NCBI GenBank assembly: GCA_945787595.1
Contig: CALZJV010000386.1
Span: 1-11,945, forward strand
From: an uncultured Desulfobacterales bacterium
Lineage (GTDB): Bacteria > Desulfobacterota > Desulfobacteria > Desulfobacterales > JAFDCJ01
DNA length: 11,945 nt
Direction of reading: 5' to 3'
In this document: piece by piece, positions 1-5,879 of the stretch
Layout of the letters: each line of letters begins with the position of its first letter
Position numbering within the stretch: position 1 is the first letter of the stretch
The notes under the pieces: model-generated
Seen by the model: only the letters and a program-made list of their open reading frames with translations
The model's database searches: none
Told to the model about the DNA's origin: nothing
Translations under genes and position numbers: made by a program

Positions 1-8
1 GTTTTTAA

Positions 9-50
9 CCGCGATTGTCCGGGTAAATCGCGGCTGAAAGCCGCTCCCAC
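9..50. repeat. REP-like palindromic repeat
   Basis: Two nested palindromes are visible. CCGCGATT (9-16) and AATCGCGG (26-33) are perfect 8-bp inverted arms around a 9-nt spacer. GCGGCT (30-35) and AGCCGC (39-44) form a tight hairpin with a GAA loop, followed by TCCCAC. Read on the minus strand it begins GTGGGAGCGGCTTTCAGCCG, which resembles the REP elements of many proteobacteria (recognised from memory, not searched). It sits in non-coding DNA at the window edge, before the GntR-type gene. Confidence 0.6.
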
Positions 51-102
51 CAACCATTAATCACAGCTTAAAGGACATTGAATTAAATGTAGTTTCATAC
101 AA

Positions 103-127
103 GGTGTCAGCCCTGCCGCCTGTCACC
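103..127. promoter_or_regulatory. Inverted repeat upstream of the GntR-type regulator (possible operator)
   Basis: GGTGTCAG (103-110) and CTGTCACC (120-127) are inverted arms matching at 7 of 8 positions around a 9-nt spacer, 29 bp upstream of the regulator's ATG. GntR/FCD proteins bind as dimers to palindromes and often autoregulate, so this is a reasonable operator candidate. It could equally be a leader hairpin. No convincing -35/-10 pair was found nearby. A second small palindrome (GATCA-GTT-TGATC) lies just before the start codon. Confidence 0.3.
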
Positions 128-156
128 GAAGAGATCAGTTTGATCAAAAAAAAACT

Positions 157-846
157 ATGGCCCCGCCAAAAAAGGACTTAAAAAAGGATTTCCAAAAGTT
201 GATCGAACGTCTGGAGAACATGATTTTAACAGGCGTTTTCCAACCACGCGAACGGCTCATTGAAGCCCATCTGGCCAAGGAGTTAGGGGTAAGTCGTTTC
301 TGGATCCGAGATGCATTTAAAATTCTTGAAACCAAAAGTTTAATTAAAGTGGTACCGTATAAAGGTGCCATGGTCGGCGATCTCGATGAGCAAGAAATTG
401 AAAACATCTTCGAAATTCGTGCCGAATTGGATGCCCTGGCAACCCGTAAGGCGGCTAAAATTACGAAAAAGACAGATATTATTGCATTGAAGAGGCTGGC
501 TCTTCAGTTTGAGGAAAGGGTTAAAAGCGGAAATTTTCGCGAGATGATTTCTGCCAATGAAAATTTTCACGATTATATTTATGAACTTTCCCAGAATCCG
601 ACACTCATTCAAATGATCAACCAACTCAGGGCGCGAAGCCACATTTTCCGCTACCAGGCTTGGACGACTCCGGATATCATCCAGCGAATTCAGAAAGAAC
701 ATAAAATGTTCATCGATGGTTTAGAAAACAATGACTTAGAACTGTTAGATGAGCTTGCCAGGCGCCATATTAGTTACTCAAAAGATATGTATTTCTTGCA
801 CCTGAAAGTGAAGAAAGCCAATTCTGCCGTAAGCAACGGAATATAG
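157..846 (+). CDS. GntR-family transcriptional regulator, FCD (FadR/VanR-like) subfamily
   Basis: A 229-residue dimeric DNA-binding regulator, probably responding to a small carboxylic acid or related metabolite. Residues about 10-78 form the winged helix-turn-helix: 'LIEAHLAKELGVSR' and 'IRDAFKILETKSLI' carry the typical GntR recognition pattern and 'VPYKGAMV' is the wing. Residues about 85-207 form the all-helical FCD ligand domain. The usual metal-ligand positions can be traced: N134 and H138 in 'NENFH', H182 in 'KEHKMF' and H204 in 'ARRHI'. Asn replaces the more common Asp at the first site. Length is normal for the family. The ATG at 157 is used, although only a weak Shine-Dalgarno is present in the A-rich leader. 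The gene converges on the flavoprotein gene and no adjacent catabolic operon on its own strand reveals a target; its effector cannot be assigned. Confidence 0.9.
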   Translation: MAPPKKDLKKDFQKLIERLENMILTGVFQPRERLIEAHLAKELGVSRFWIRDAFKILETKSLIKVVPYKGAMVGDLDEQEIENIFEIRAELDALATRKAAKITKKTDIIALKRLALQFEERVKSGNFREMISANENFHDYIYELSQNPTLIQMINQLRARSHIFRYQAWTTPDIIQRIQKEHKMFIDGLENNDLELLDELARRHISYSKDMYFLHLKVKKANSAVSNGI

Positions 847-875
847 ATCCCTGGAGCATTTGAGGTTAGGGGTTG

Positions 876-914
876 CCCTTCGACTTTGCTCAGGACCGTG
901 AGCCTGTCGAACGG
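876..914. repeat. Palindromic intergenic repeat between convergent genes
   Basis: An imperfect palindrome: CCCTTCGACTTTGCTCA (876-892) faces GTGAGCCTGTCGAACGG (898-914). The TTCGAC/GTCGAA and GCTCA/TGAGC blocks match across the centre. Similar TTCGAC...TGAGC repeats are scattered through many environmental bacterial genomes (from memory). It lies in the 86-bp gap between the converging stop codons at 846 and 933, a typical location for such elements, where its transcript hairpin may help to end or protect both mRNAs. There is no T-tract, so it is not a classical intrinsic terminator. Confidence 0.65.
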
Positions 915-932
915 CTGGTCGAGCTTCATAGG

Positions 933-1553
933 TCAGGGGATTACCCAGGATGCGTCTATGCGATCATCCTCCCAGTGAAATCTCGCCCGGAGGTGACCCG
1001 TTAGTTTCAACAGCAGCCAGTCCATTTGATCGAAACGGCAAACAATGGCGGCAAAATTATTACGGGCCTCCGGATGGTCAAACAGTTTGGGCGCCTTATC
1101 ACGGAGAAAATCCGGCAGGCCCGAAGTGGGGTTTTCCGCGGGGGACCCCGGCGGGTTTTCGGCGCAGTAATTGATTCGACTGGTCAGGCGCACCTTTTCC
1201 CATTGGGATTCAGCCGTTTTATCGTCGGTATGGACCGCAGCTATTCCGGAAAGACGCAGCTGTATCCATTTTTCAGGATGATAAAACAACCAGCTTACCT
1301 TGGGATTATCTCGTATCTGTGAAACCTTGGGCGTTCGGGCATCACAGTGACATATCAATTTCCGGTCTTTTTCTGAAAACCCCCTCAGAATGACGGTTCG
1401 CACCTCGGGCTTGTTGCCATCCATGGTCGTAAGGACTGGTCGGTAAAACGGATGCCTGAAGTTTCGAACGCCATTATGGAGAATTCTCCAGCTCGAGTTG
1501 AGAACGTCGTCCAGTGTTGAGATGGTTTCCTTTTTTTTAAATATTCTGATCAT
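933..1553 (-). CDS. Pyridoxamine 5'-phosphate oxidase-like flavoprotein
   Basis: A 206-residue protein with the split-barrel FMN-binding fold of the PNPOx superfamily, probably cytoplasmic. The family-like stretch runs 'RTVILRGFSEKDRKLICHCD', 'RTPKVSQIRDNPKVSWLFYH' and 'KWIQLRLSG'. This matches the PNPOx pattern of an Arg-rich FMN-binding strand, a (S/T)-x-K segment, 'NP' and 'QLR(L/I)xG'. The C-terminus 'ARFHW...ASWVIP' resembles the PNPOx dimerisation tail. The segment around residues 130-150 ('CAENPPGSPAENP') recalls the Alr4036-type subfamily rather than canonical PdxH. The substrate is therefore uncertain: it may be a pyridoxine phosphate oxidase, or another flavin- or F420-type reductase. 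The start is the ATG at 1551-1553 with a short AGG six bases upstream. The next gene on the strand is 114 bp upstream, so co-transcription with the SDR is possible. Confidence 0.8.
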   Translation of the reverse strand: MIRIFKKKETISTLDDVLNSSWRILHNGVRNFRHPFYRPVLTTMDGNKPEVRTVILRGFSEKDRKLICHCDARTPKVSQIRDNPKVSWLFYHPEKWIQLRLSGIAAVHTDDKTAESQWEKVRLTSRINYCAENPPGSPAENPTSGLPDFLRDKAPKLFDHPEARNNFAAIVCRFDQMDWLLLKLTGHLRARFHWEDDRIDASWVIP

Positions 1554-1667
1554 ATATGCCTGATGGTAATCAAGCCTCGTCGGACCCCTGTGAATGTCTT
1601 GATTTTCCGGACTGCAAGCACGGCAGCGTCAATAGTTGGCTAGTTTGGGCCGTCACTTTTCAGAAAA

Positions 1668-2276
1668 TCAACAATTGTCATACATTCTGATTATTTCTCC
1701 ATTGCCGCTACCTTGAACGCTTTTTACAAAACCATTAACTACTTTTTTCATGGGTATGGGATTATGCCCTGGAAAATAGTCTTCATAAATTTCCACTGCA
1801 TCCTCAACGAGGCCGGATGAGACGACATTAATCCTGATATGATTTTCCAATTCCAGAGATACGGCTTTGACAAAACTGTGAATTGCGCCGCCGACCATGG
1901 CTCCACTTGTGGTTAAAGCCACGGGATGGTCGGCCAGTATCCCTGTAGAAAGCGTAAAAGATCCCCCTGGGTTCACATAATCCTTGCCAATTCTTACCAG
2001 ATTCACCTGTCCCATGAGTTTGCTTTTTATTCCAATATAGAAGTCCTCTTCGGTCATGGAGGCAAATTCCGCCCATTTTGCTTCTCCAGCTGCACAAACT
2101 ACCGCATCAACCTTTCCAATTGTTTCAAACATTAATTTTATTGATTTGCTGTCGGCGATATCGACTGTTACATCCCCTGAATGTCTTCCGCCAATGATCA
2201 CTTCGTGTTTTTTTGAGAAATGCTTACTGACCTTTTTACCAATTGTACCGTTTCCCCCAACGATTAAAATTTTCAT
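1668..2276 (-). CDS. Short-chain dehydrogenase/reductase-like protein, Lin1944-like, atypical active site
   Basis: A 202-residue Rossmann-fold protein. The dinucleotide-binding loop is GGNGTIG (residues 7-13), followed by the acidic strand 'DVTVDIAD' and 'VVCAAG' (59-64), the equivalent of the SDR NNAG motif. S110-T111-G112 fits the catalytic-Ser strand, but where YxxxK should follow the sequence is 'SGAMVGGAIHSFVKAVSLEL'. By alignment of the helix, Tyr and Lys are replaced by Ala and Gly. This agrees with the short (about 200 aa) Lin1944-like group known to lack the usual SDR active site, so oxidoreductase activity is doubtful and the function is unknown. Translation signals are strong: AAAGGAG lies 7 nt before the ATG. 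A 19-bp palindrome lies about 40 bp upstream. The gene may be co-transcribed with the flavoprotein gene downstream of it. Confidence 0.88.
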   Translation of the reverse strand: MKILIVGGNGTIGKKVSKHFSKKHEVIIGGRHSGDVTVDIADSKSIKLMFETIGKVDAVVCAAGEAKWAEFASMTEEDFYIGIKSKLMGQVNLVRIGKDYVNPGGSFTLSTGILADHPVALTTSGAMVGGAIHSFVKAVSLELENHIRINVVSSGLVEDAVEIYEDYFPGHNPIPMKKVVNGFVKSVQGSGNGEIIRMYDNC

Positions 2277-2314
2277 TATGTCTCCTTTATCATAAATAAT
2301 TTGTTTTACTCTTG

Positions 2315-2333
2315 ACTGACAATTTATGTCTGT
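2315..2333. promoter_or_regulatory. Palindrome upstream of the SDR-like gene (possible operator)
   Basis: ACTGACA (2315-2321) and TGTCTGT (2327-2333) are inverted arms agreeing at 6 of 7 positions around ATTTA, 39 bp upstream of the SDR start codon on the minus strand. TTGTCA on that strand (2317-2322) is 5 of 6 to a -35 hexamer and lies inside the palindrome, but no good -10 follows at 17 bp. It is an operator candidate only. The rest of the 304-bp gap (2277-2580) shows no gene. Confidence 0.25.
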
Positions 2334-2580
2334 AAAACTTATTTGTTCAATGAATAGTTTTGATATATGCTTGAATGAGCCACAAATTTGACAGAGTTCC
2401 GACTACATATTTCTTTGCCATTATCGCAAGTTGCTGAAGATGCAATATATCGTATGCATCTCTACCAAAGTCTGTTAGAAAATTATTGCTTCCAGGTTTA
2501 TTACCTAGCCAGGTCCTCCCTCTCTCCGAGCTGTAGGCTCAACGAGCAGGAAGCCGGGCTGGAAGCTGGGCCAGGATTCT

Positions 2581-3216
2581 TTACTTCTGTGTAGTTACCC
2601 TTTTCTTTCGAGCAGCCGGTATTACTTCTATAAACAACATATTTCTATCTGCATAAACATCAGAGATATCCGTGTTTATGGTCACTTCCGTATCGTAAAT
2701 TTCGGTTGTTATTGGTTTGATCCGATTGACGTCAATGGGATATTCTATATCACTGAGCGCATTAAATAATGTATCTATCAGAATATCTCCCTGGCTAAAA
2801 TCCTTCTTATTCTGCGGGCTTTCAATGTGAGGTTTTATATACAGCTTTTTTTTGCTTTTATCATAGCGCAGTGAAGCCTGCCAGTGGTTGCGTAAATTCA
2901 CATTGCCGACCTTAATACTGGCTGTCTGCTTACCGATTTTTGCAGTGTACACGATGTCTTTACCGTAAATATGGGCCGTGAATGAAATCCTGTCTTTGAT
3001 AATTTTTATATTCTCAATAGATTGAACCCAAAATGATCCTGAAAAATTTTCCCCGATATTTATATTGTAAGGCAACAAGGGCTGAATGAATTTCGCGATG
3101 CTTTCTGCCGGAACCACGAGAGTCAATTCTCTGATATTTTTGACCTGAGCGGGTGATTGAGAAAATAAAAGAAAAAAGAGAATAAGGGAGATCGTGATCG
3201 TAGGTAATTTTTTCAT
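2581..3216 (-). CDS. Exported protein of unknown function
   Basis: Not recognised. A 211-residue protein begins with a clear Sec signal peptide: 'MKK', a hydrophobic core 'ISLILFFLLF' and a likely cleavage after 'SQSPA' (residue 23). The mature part is rich in alternating polar and hydrophobic beta-strand-like segments ('GSFWVQSIENIKIIKDRISF', 'SIKVGNVNL', 'TEVTINTDI') and ends in a basic tail ('AARKKRVTTQK'). It contains no cysteine, so it is not a lipoprotein. The pattern could suit a periplasmic lipid- or ligand-binding beta fold, but that is a guess. The ATG at 3216 is preferred because it gives a standard signal-peptide N-terminus; a GTG two codons upstream (3222) is also possible. A TATAAT box lies only 15 bp upstream of the ATG, implying a very short leader. 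Confidence 0.65.
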   Translation of the reverse strand: MKKLPTITISLILFFLLFSQSPAQVKNIRELTLVVPAESIAKFIQPLLPYNINIGENFSGSFWVQSIENIKIIKDRISFTAHIYGKDIVYTAKIGKQTASIKVGNVNLRNHWQASLRYDKSKKKLYIKPHIESPQNKKDFSQGDILIDTLFNALSDIEYPIDVNRIKPITTEIYDTEVTINTDISDVYADRNMLFIEVIPAARKKRVTTQK

Positions 3217-3231
3217 TTCCACTTACCGGTC

Positions 3232-3237
3232 ATTATA
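3232..3237 (-). promoter_or_regulatory. Candidate -10 box for the exported-protein gene
   Basis: On the minus strand this reads TATAAT exactly, 15 bp before the ATG at 3216, so the transcript would have a leader of about 10 nt. The -35 region is poor (TTGGTT with a 16-bp spacer, 3 of 6). A four-copy heptamer repeat (3268-3295) lies directly upstream of that position. Confidence 0.3.
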
Positions 3238-3267
3238 CCCCAATTGAGTAACAAACCAACTGTGAGT

Positions 3268-3295
3268 TATTCGCTATTCGTTATTGGTTAATCGT
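3268..3295. repeat. Heptamer tandem repeat (consensus TATTCGT, 4 copies)
   Basis: Four consecutive 7-bp units read TATTCGC, TATTCGT, TATTGGT and TAATCGT, differing from the consensus at three positions in all. The array lies in the 413-bp non-coding stretch 3217-3629, just upstream of the putative promoter of the exported-protein gene. It may be a slipped-strand repeat or a multi-site binding array; the sequence alone does not decide. Confidence 0.55.
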
Positions 3296-3405
3296 TACGG
3301 AGGAATAAAGTCCTTTCTTATATTTCATCTATACAGAATTATACAATGCAGGGATCATCATACTCTACTCTATGTAGGGCGATTTCTTCGACGAGCTGCC
3401 CCTTA

Positions 3406-3479
3406 CAGGCGGAGATAAACCCCGCCACTACAAATGAAAGTTTCACCGAACAGGTAGGGGTGGGGTTTATCCCCACCTG
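3406..3479. repeat. REPIN-like pair of inverted hairpin repeats
   Basis: Two 26-nt units, 3406-3431 and 3454-3479, are inverted copies of each other separated by 22 nt. Reading the first on the minus strand and the second on the plus strand, they agree at 22 of 26 positions with consensus GTAGKGGYGGGG-TTTAT-CYCCRCCTG. Each unit is itself a 7-bp stem with loop TTTAT. Two of the differences are C-G versus T-A, and a third turns G-T into G-C, so pairing is kept. Two inverted REP palindromes with a short spacer is the REPIN layout. A further imperfect inverted pair (GTAGGGCG / TGCCCCTTAC) lies at 3374-3405. No RAYT transposase is in the window. The rest of 3223-3629 holds only the repeats listed here. 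Confidence 0.65.
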
Positions 3480-3603
3480 AGACTTGGTCTACCTGAACGA
3501 TGATGGCCGCCACATAATCGCTCGGTTTAGGTCAAATAACGCCTAATTGGGCTTTTTCCGTTTAATGAGGTTATTAGGAGCAGAACCCATCGGTTGTAAC
3601 CGT

Positions 3604-3624
3604 TGAACCCTGAACCTGGAACCG
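3604..3624. repeat. Heptamer tandem repeat (consensus TGAACCT, 3 copies)
   Basis: Three 7-bp units, TGAACCC, TGAACCT and GGAACCG, lie immediately downstream of the racemase-like gene's stop codon. A related array is at 4903-4930, and the two loci share the exact 13-mer CGTTGAACCCTGA (3601-3613 and 4914-4926). Confidence 0.5.
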
Positions 3625-3629
3625 CGAGC

Positions 3630-4418
3630 TTATACATGCCCATAGTAGTCCCGATGTGCCACAACGGAATAGGCATAATCCAGTAATGTGCCCCAGCTGA
3701 ATACTGGTAGATCCACGACACGCTGGACGGCCCGTGCAAACGGCTGCATGCCGGTGCACTCCAGCATCAGGGCTCCGACATGAGGATTCTCGTCGCAAAA
3801 TTTCGAACAAATTCTGATCATGTCCTTTTCCGCTTTATCATAGTTGCTTTCCGGGCATTCGGGTCGTCTTTCGTGATCCCACAAATTGTCAAACTCCGGG
3901 CAGCCGTACTCATCCAGTGCACCGGCGATGATGTAATTGGAGTCCAGGTTGATACCAACATTCTCCAGGTGGGTGTCCGTCAAAAACCGTTTTTGAGCAC
4001 ACACAATTCCAACTGCTCTCTCGGGGCCTATCACCTGCTGAACAAACGGCACCTGGAGCAGACTTGACATAAAGACGGGAACTTCCACGTAGCCGGCAAT
4101 ATCTTTCTGGAAATAAGCAAAATAGCCGCATTCAGCGGCGATGGCGCGGCATCCCATCCTCTCGAGCGTCTTGGCCGCCAACTTGATCGGTTCGCGGCAT
4201 GGACTCTTGTCCTCTTCCCAAACGAGTGTATAGTTGTCAACTCCTTCCGCAATCTCGTACTGGATCGGATATGGAAAGGCGCTTGCGTTTCTGACATCTC
4301 CGGGAAATCCGGGGTAAGCATCGTCGAGAACGATAATGCCCAGCCCCATACCATAGCATGTGTGATTCTTGCGAGTTTTGATGTAGTTTATGCCCAAATC
4401 TCTGTTGCAGTAATTCAT
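3630..4418 (-). CDS. Aspartate/glutamate racemase superfamily protein
   Basis: A 262-residue cytoplasmic protein of the two-domain Asp/Glu/hydantoin racemase superfamily (which also includes maleate isomerase and arylmalonate decarboxylase). These enzymes use two cysteines, one per domain, as acid/base catalysts. Both are present in the expected settings: C97 in 'AIAAECGYFA' after 'TLERMGCRA', and C221 in 'ALMLECTGMQPFARAVQ', followed by the conserved closing segment 'DLPVFSWGTLLDYA'. The middle 'PFVQQVIGPERAVGIVCAQK' is the usual inter-domain strand-turn. The substrate cannot be told from sequence. The start is the ATG at 4416-4418, preceded by AAAGGAAG at good spacing. That ribosome site lies within the decayed MttB-like fragment, whose in-frame TAA is 2 nt before this ATG, so the two may once have been an operon. 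Confidence 0.8.
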   Translation of the reverse strand: MNYCNRDLGINYIKTRKNHTCYGMGLGIIVLDDAYPGFPGDVRNASAFPYPIQYEIAEGVDNYTLVWEEDKSPCREPIKLAAKTLERMGCRAIAAECGYFAYFQKDIAGYVEVPVFMSSLLQVPFVQQVIGPERAVGIVCAQKRFLTDTHLENVGINLDSNYIIAGALDEYGCPEFDNLWDHERRPECPESNYDKAEKDMIRICSKFCDENPHVGALMLECTGMQPFARAVQRVVDLPVFSWGTLLDYAYSVVAHRDYYGHV

Positions 4419-4420
4419 TT

Positions 4421-4561
4421 TTACTTCCTTTCTTTTTTTTCATGATGAATCACGGTGCCGCAATCTTCCAGGATTCCCAGCGCTGCCGAGTGGATATCGC
4501 GCAGTTGTTCCTGCGATAAATATTCCAGCGGGTTTGCCTTAAATCGTTTGACGGTCGGATC
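4421..4561 (-). pseudogene. N-terminal remnant of an MttB (trimethylamine methyltransferase)-family gene
   Basis: On the minus strand a 46-codon open stretch reads 'DPTVKRFKANPLEYLSQEQL', 'RDIHSAALGILEDCGTVIHH' and 'EKKERK', then TAA (4421-4423). The pattern 'LSxEQLxxIHxAALxILExxGxxIxHE' is the characteristic start of MttB-family corrinoid methyltransferases, which are normally about 480-500 residues long. Here it stops after about 45 residues. No ATG, GTG or TTG precedes it in frame before the TGA at 4577-4579; an ATG at 4578-4580 begins another frame that ends inside it. It is therefore truncated at its C-terminus and damaged at the N-terminus. The residual end now supplies the ribosome site of the racemase-like gene. 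The family call comes from the motif only. Confidence 0.55.
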
Positions 4562-4770
4562 TATTGATAAACATCCTCATTTGTTGTCGATTGCAAGCTT
4601 GAGAATAAGCGGGTTTTTGGGGGACTGTTTCACAATCGAATTTTTTTGTCAAAATAAAATAGACTGACGTCCTGAATTCTTGTGCGCCTCGCATTTTTGG
4701 CGGATTAGTCGTTATTTTAGATCACACAGAATTTATTATATTCCAACATCCGACGAGCGTCTGCGGCAAT

Positions 4771-4816
4771 ATCCATGCCTTGAAAAATCAAGGCTTATGG
4801 ATGGTAAGGCCTTGCC
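4771..4816. other. Overlapping hairpins with alternative pairing
   Basis: GCCTTGA (4777-4783) and TCAAGGC (4788-4794) form a perfect 7-bp stem with an AAAA loop, extended by ATCCAT (4771-4776) and ATGGAT (4797-4802) across a 2-nt bulge: 13 bp in all. The central CAAGGC can instead pair with a second GCCTTG at 4809-4814, which is also part of a near-perfect 14-bp palindrome (4803-4816). The two pairings exclude each other, as in an attenuator, but there is no T-tract on either strand. It lies in the 384-bp non-coding stretch 4562-4945, about 130 bp before the EamA gene. Two small palindromes, CACCAGTGGTG (4824-4834) and GTAATTAC (4834-4841), follow. A 19-codon minus-strand ORF within it was not accepted as a gene. 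Confidence 0.45.
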
Positions 4817-4890
4817 AAACCTTCACCAGTGGTGTAATTACCAACTCGGATTTTTAACCAGATGAAGACACGACCTCTTTGATACGAATT

Positions 4891-4899
4891 TGCTATATT
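4891..4899 (+). promoter_or_regulatory. Candidate extended -10 promoter of the EamA-SGNH operon
   Basis: TGCTATATT matches the extended -10 pattern TG-N-TATAAT at 5 of 6 hexamer positions. It would start transcription near 4906 and give a leader of about 40 nt before the ATG at 4946. No good -35 lies 17 bp upstream, as is common for extended -10 promoters. This is weak evidence; if correct, the alternative hairpins at 4771-4816 are outside the transcript. Confidence 0.3.
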
Positions 4900-4902
4900 T
4901 CT

Positions 4903-4930
4903 TCAACCTAGAACGTTGAACCCTGATTCT
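4903..4930. repeat. Degenerate heptamer tandem repeat (consensus TGAACCT, 4 copies)
   Basis: Four 7-bp units read TCAACCT, AGAACGT, TGAACCC and TGATTCT, in register with the same consensus as the array at 3604-3624. They lie just before the EamA start codon. The array spans a possible in-frame TTG start (4916), which argues that the TTG is non-coding and that translation begins at the ATG at 4946. Confidence 0.45.
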
Positions 4931-4945
4931 AAAGATCGGTGCCCA

Positions 4946-5878
4946 ATGACCGAGACACAACCATCCAACCAAGAACTTTCTCTTGCCGCCGGGGTGTTTA
5001 CGATATTTTTGTGCATGATATTTGGATCTAACGCTGTTGCCGTGAAGCTTGCTTTTTCAGGGCTGGGAGTTTTTACCACGGCGGCCATCCGCTTCGCTAT
5101 TGCCGCAATCGCCATTTTTCTCTGGGCTAGATTCACCGGACGTACCATTGCATTGAAAAAAGGACAAATCCACCAAGTATTGGTCTTTTCCACGCTTTTT
5201 ACAATCCAGCTATCATTGTTTTATCTGGGCCTCAGCAAATCCAATGCCTCCCGTGGAACCTTGCTGGCCAATCTTCTTCCTTTTTTTATTCTGTTCCTGG
5301 CTCATTTCTTCATCCCAGGAGATCGGATCACCAGACGAAAATTTTATGGCATCCTGCTGGGGTTTGCCGGGGTAGTGTTCATGTTTTTGGAAAAGAAGGG
5401 GGTGACTGCCGGTTTTCGTACGGGTGATTTAATCATCCTGCTGGCTGTTATCATTTGGTCCTCTTCCGTAATTTACTTAAAACGTATTATCAGCACCTTC
5501 ATCCCTTTTCAGGTGGTGTTGTATTCAACCCTGTTTTCGGTGCCATTCTTTTTTCTAGAAGCCCTGCTGTGGGACGGTACCATGGTTACCCGATTGGATG
5601 TACCGGTCATCGGATCTTTGCTCTACCAGAGCCTGATCACGGCATCTTTTGGTTTTGTGGCCTGGAACACCATGCTCCAAAAATACGGGGCGGTATCATT
5701 GCACACATTTGTGTTTATCATGCCCATTGCCGGGGTTGCCATGGGGGGGCTGGTTTTAGGGGAGCCAATTACCATCAAGATATTACTGGCCCTTGCTTTT
5801 ATTGTGTCCGGAATTTTGGTGGTTCACTGGCACCCCAAAAAGGAAGCGTCGGCATATTCCATCCGGCGGGGCATTTAA
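4946..5878 (+). CDS. EamA/DMT-superfamily membrane transporter
   Basis: A 310-residue inner-membrane protein with two EamA repeats (about residues 14-147 and 161-296) of five hydrophobic segments each, ten predicted TM helices in total. This is the usual architecture and length of drug/metabolite exporters such as RhtA or YdcZ relatives. Family-like features are 'IFGSNAVAVKLAFSGLGVFT' in TM1-loop, where the small-residue and Pro/Asn pattern is expected, 'FYLGLSKSNASRGTLLANLLPFF' in the first repeat and 'ASFGFVAWNTMLQKYGAV' with 'LGEPIT' in the second. Substrates vary (amino acids, sugars, metabolites) and cannot be inferred. The ATG at 4946 is chosen over the TTG at 4916, which lies in a repeat array. 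The stop is 1 nt before the next ATG, so it forms an operon with the SGNH hydrolase. Confidence 0.88.
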   Translation: MTETQPSNQELSLAAGVFTIFLCMIFGSNAVAVKLAFSGLGVFTTAAIRFAIAAIAIFLWARFTGRTIALKKGQIHQVLVFSTLFTIQLSLFYLGLSKSNASRGTLLANLLPFFILFLAHFFIPGDRITRRKFYGILLGFAGVVFMFLEKKGVTAGFRTGDLIILLAVIIWSSSVIYLKRIISTFIPFQVVLYSTLFSVPFFFLEALLWDGTMVTRLDVPVIGSLLYQSLITASFGFVAWNTMLQKYGAVSLHTFVFIMPIAGVAMGGLVLGEPITIKILLALAFIVSGILVVHWHPKKEASAYSIRRGI

Positions 5879-5879
5879 G

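Noticed and set aside
2388..2594. A 68-codon plus-strand ORF between the SDR-like and exported-protein genes
   Set aside because: No ribosome site, no recognisable motif, uneven composition, and it runs into the end of the opposite-strand gene.
3540..3560. GCC-TAATT-GGGC followed by TTTTT as an intrinsic terminator
   Set aside because: The stem is only three G-C pairs and the T-tract is on the plus strand, whereas the genes on both sides are on the minus strand.
4716..4776. A 19-codon minus-strand ORF starting 'MDIAADARRMLEYNKF'
   Set aside because: Too short to judge, with no ribosome site, and its start lies in the hairpin stem. It may be another gene scrap but cannot be supported.
4830..4843. 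TGGT-N6-ACCA as the operator of the GntR/FCD regulator
   Set aside because: FCD-type sites usually have a shorter spacer, the regulator gene is over 4 kb away, and no second copy was found near its own promoter.
4455..4865. Two plus-strand ORFs of 70 and 61 codons before the EamA gene
   Set aside because: The first is antisense to the MttB remnant; the second runs through the hairpins, and neither has a ribosome site or known motif.
4916..4945. TTG start for the EamA transporter giving ten extra residues
   Set aside because: The TTG lies in a heptamer repeat array, the added residues are not transporter-like, and an ATG at 4946 fits the family length.
5793..5879. Longer start for the SGNH hydrolase
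   Set aside because: It would overlap the transporter by 86 nt and bury the signal anchor; the ATG at 5880 fits the signal sequence and coupling.
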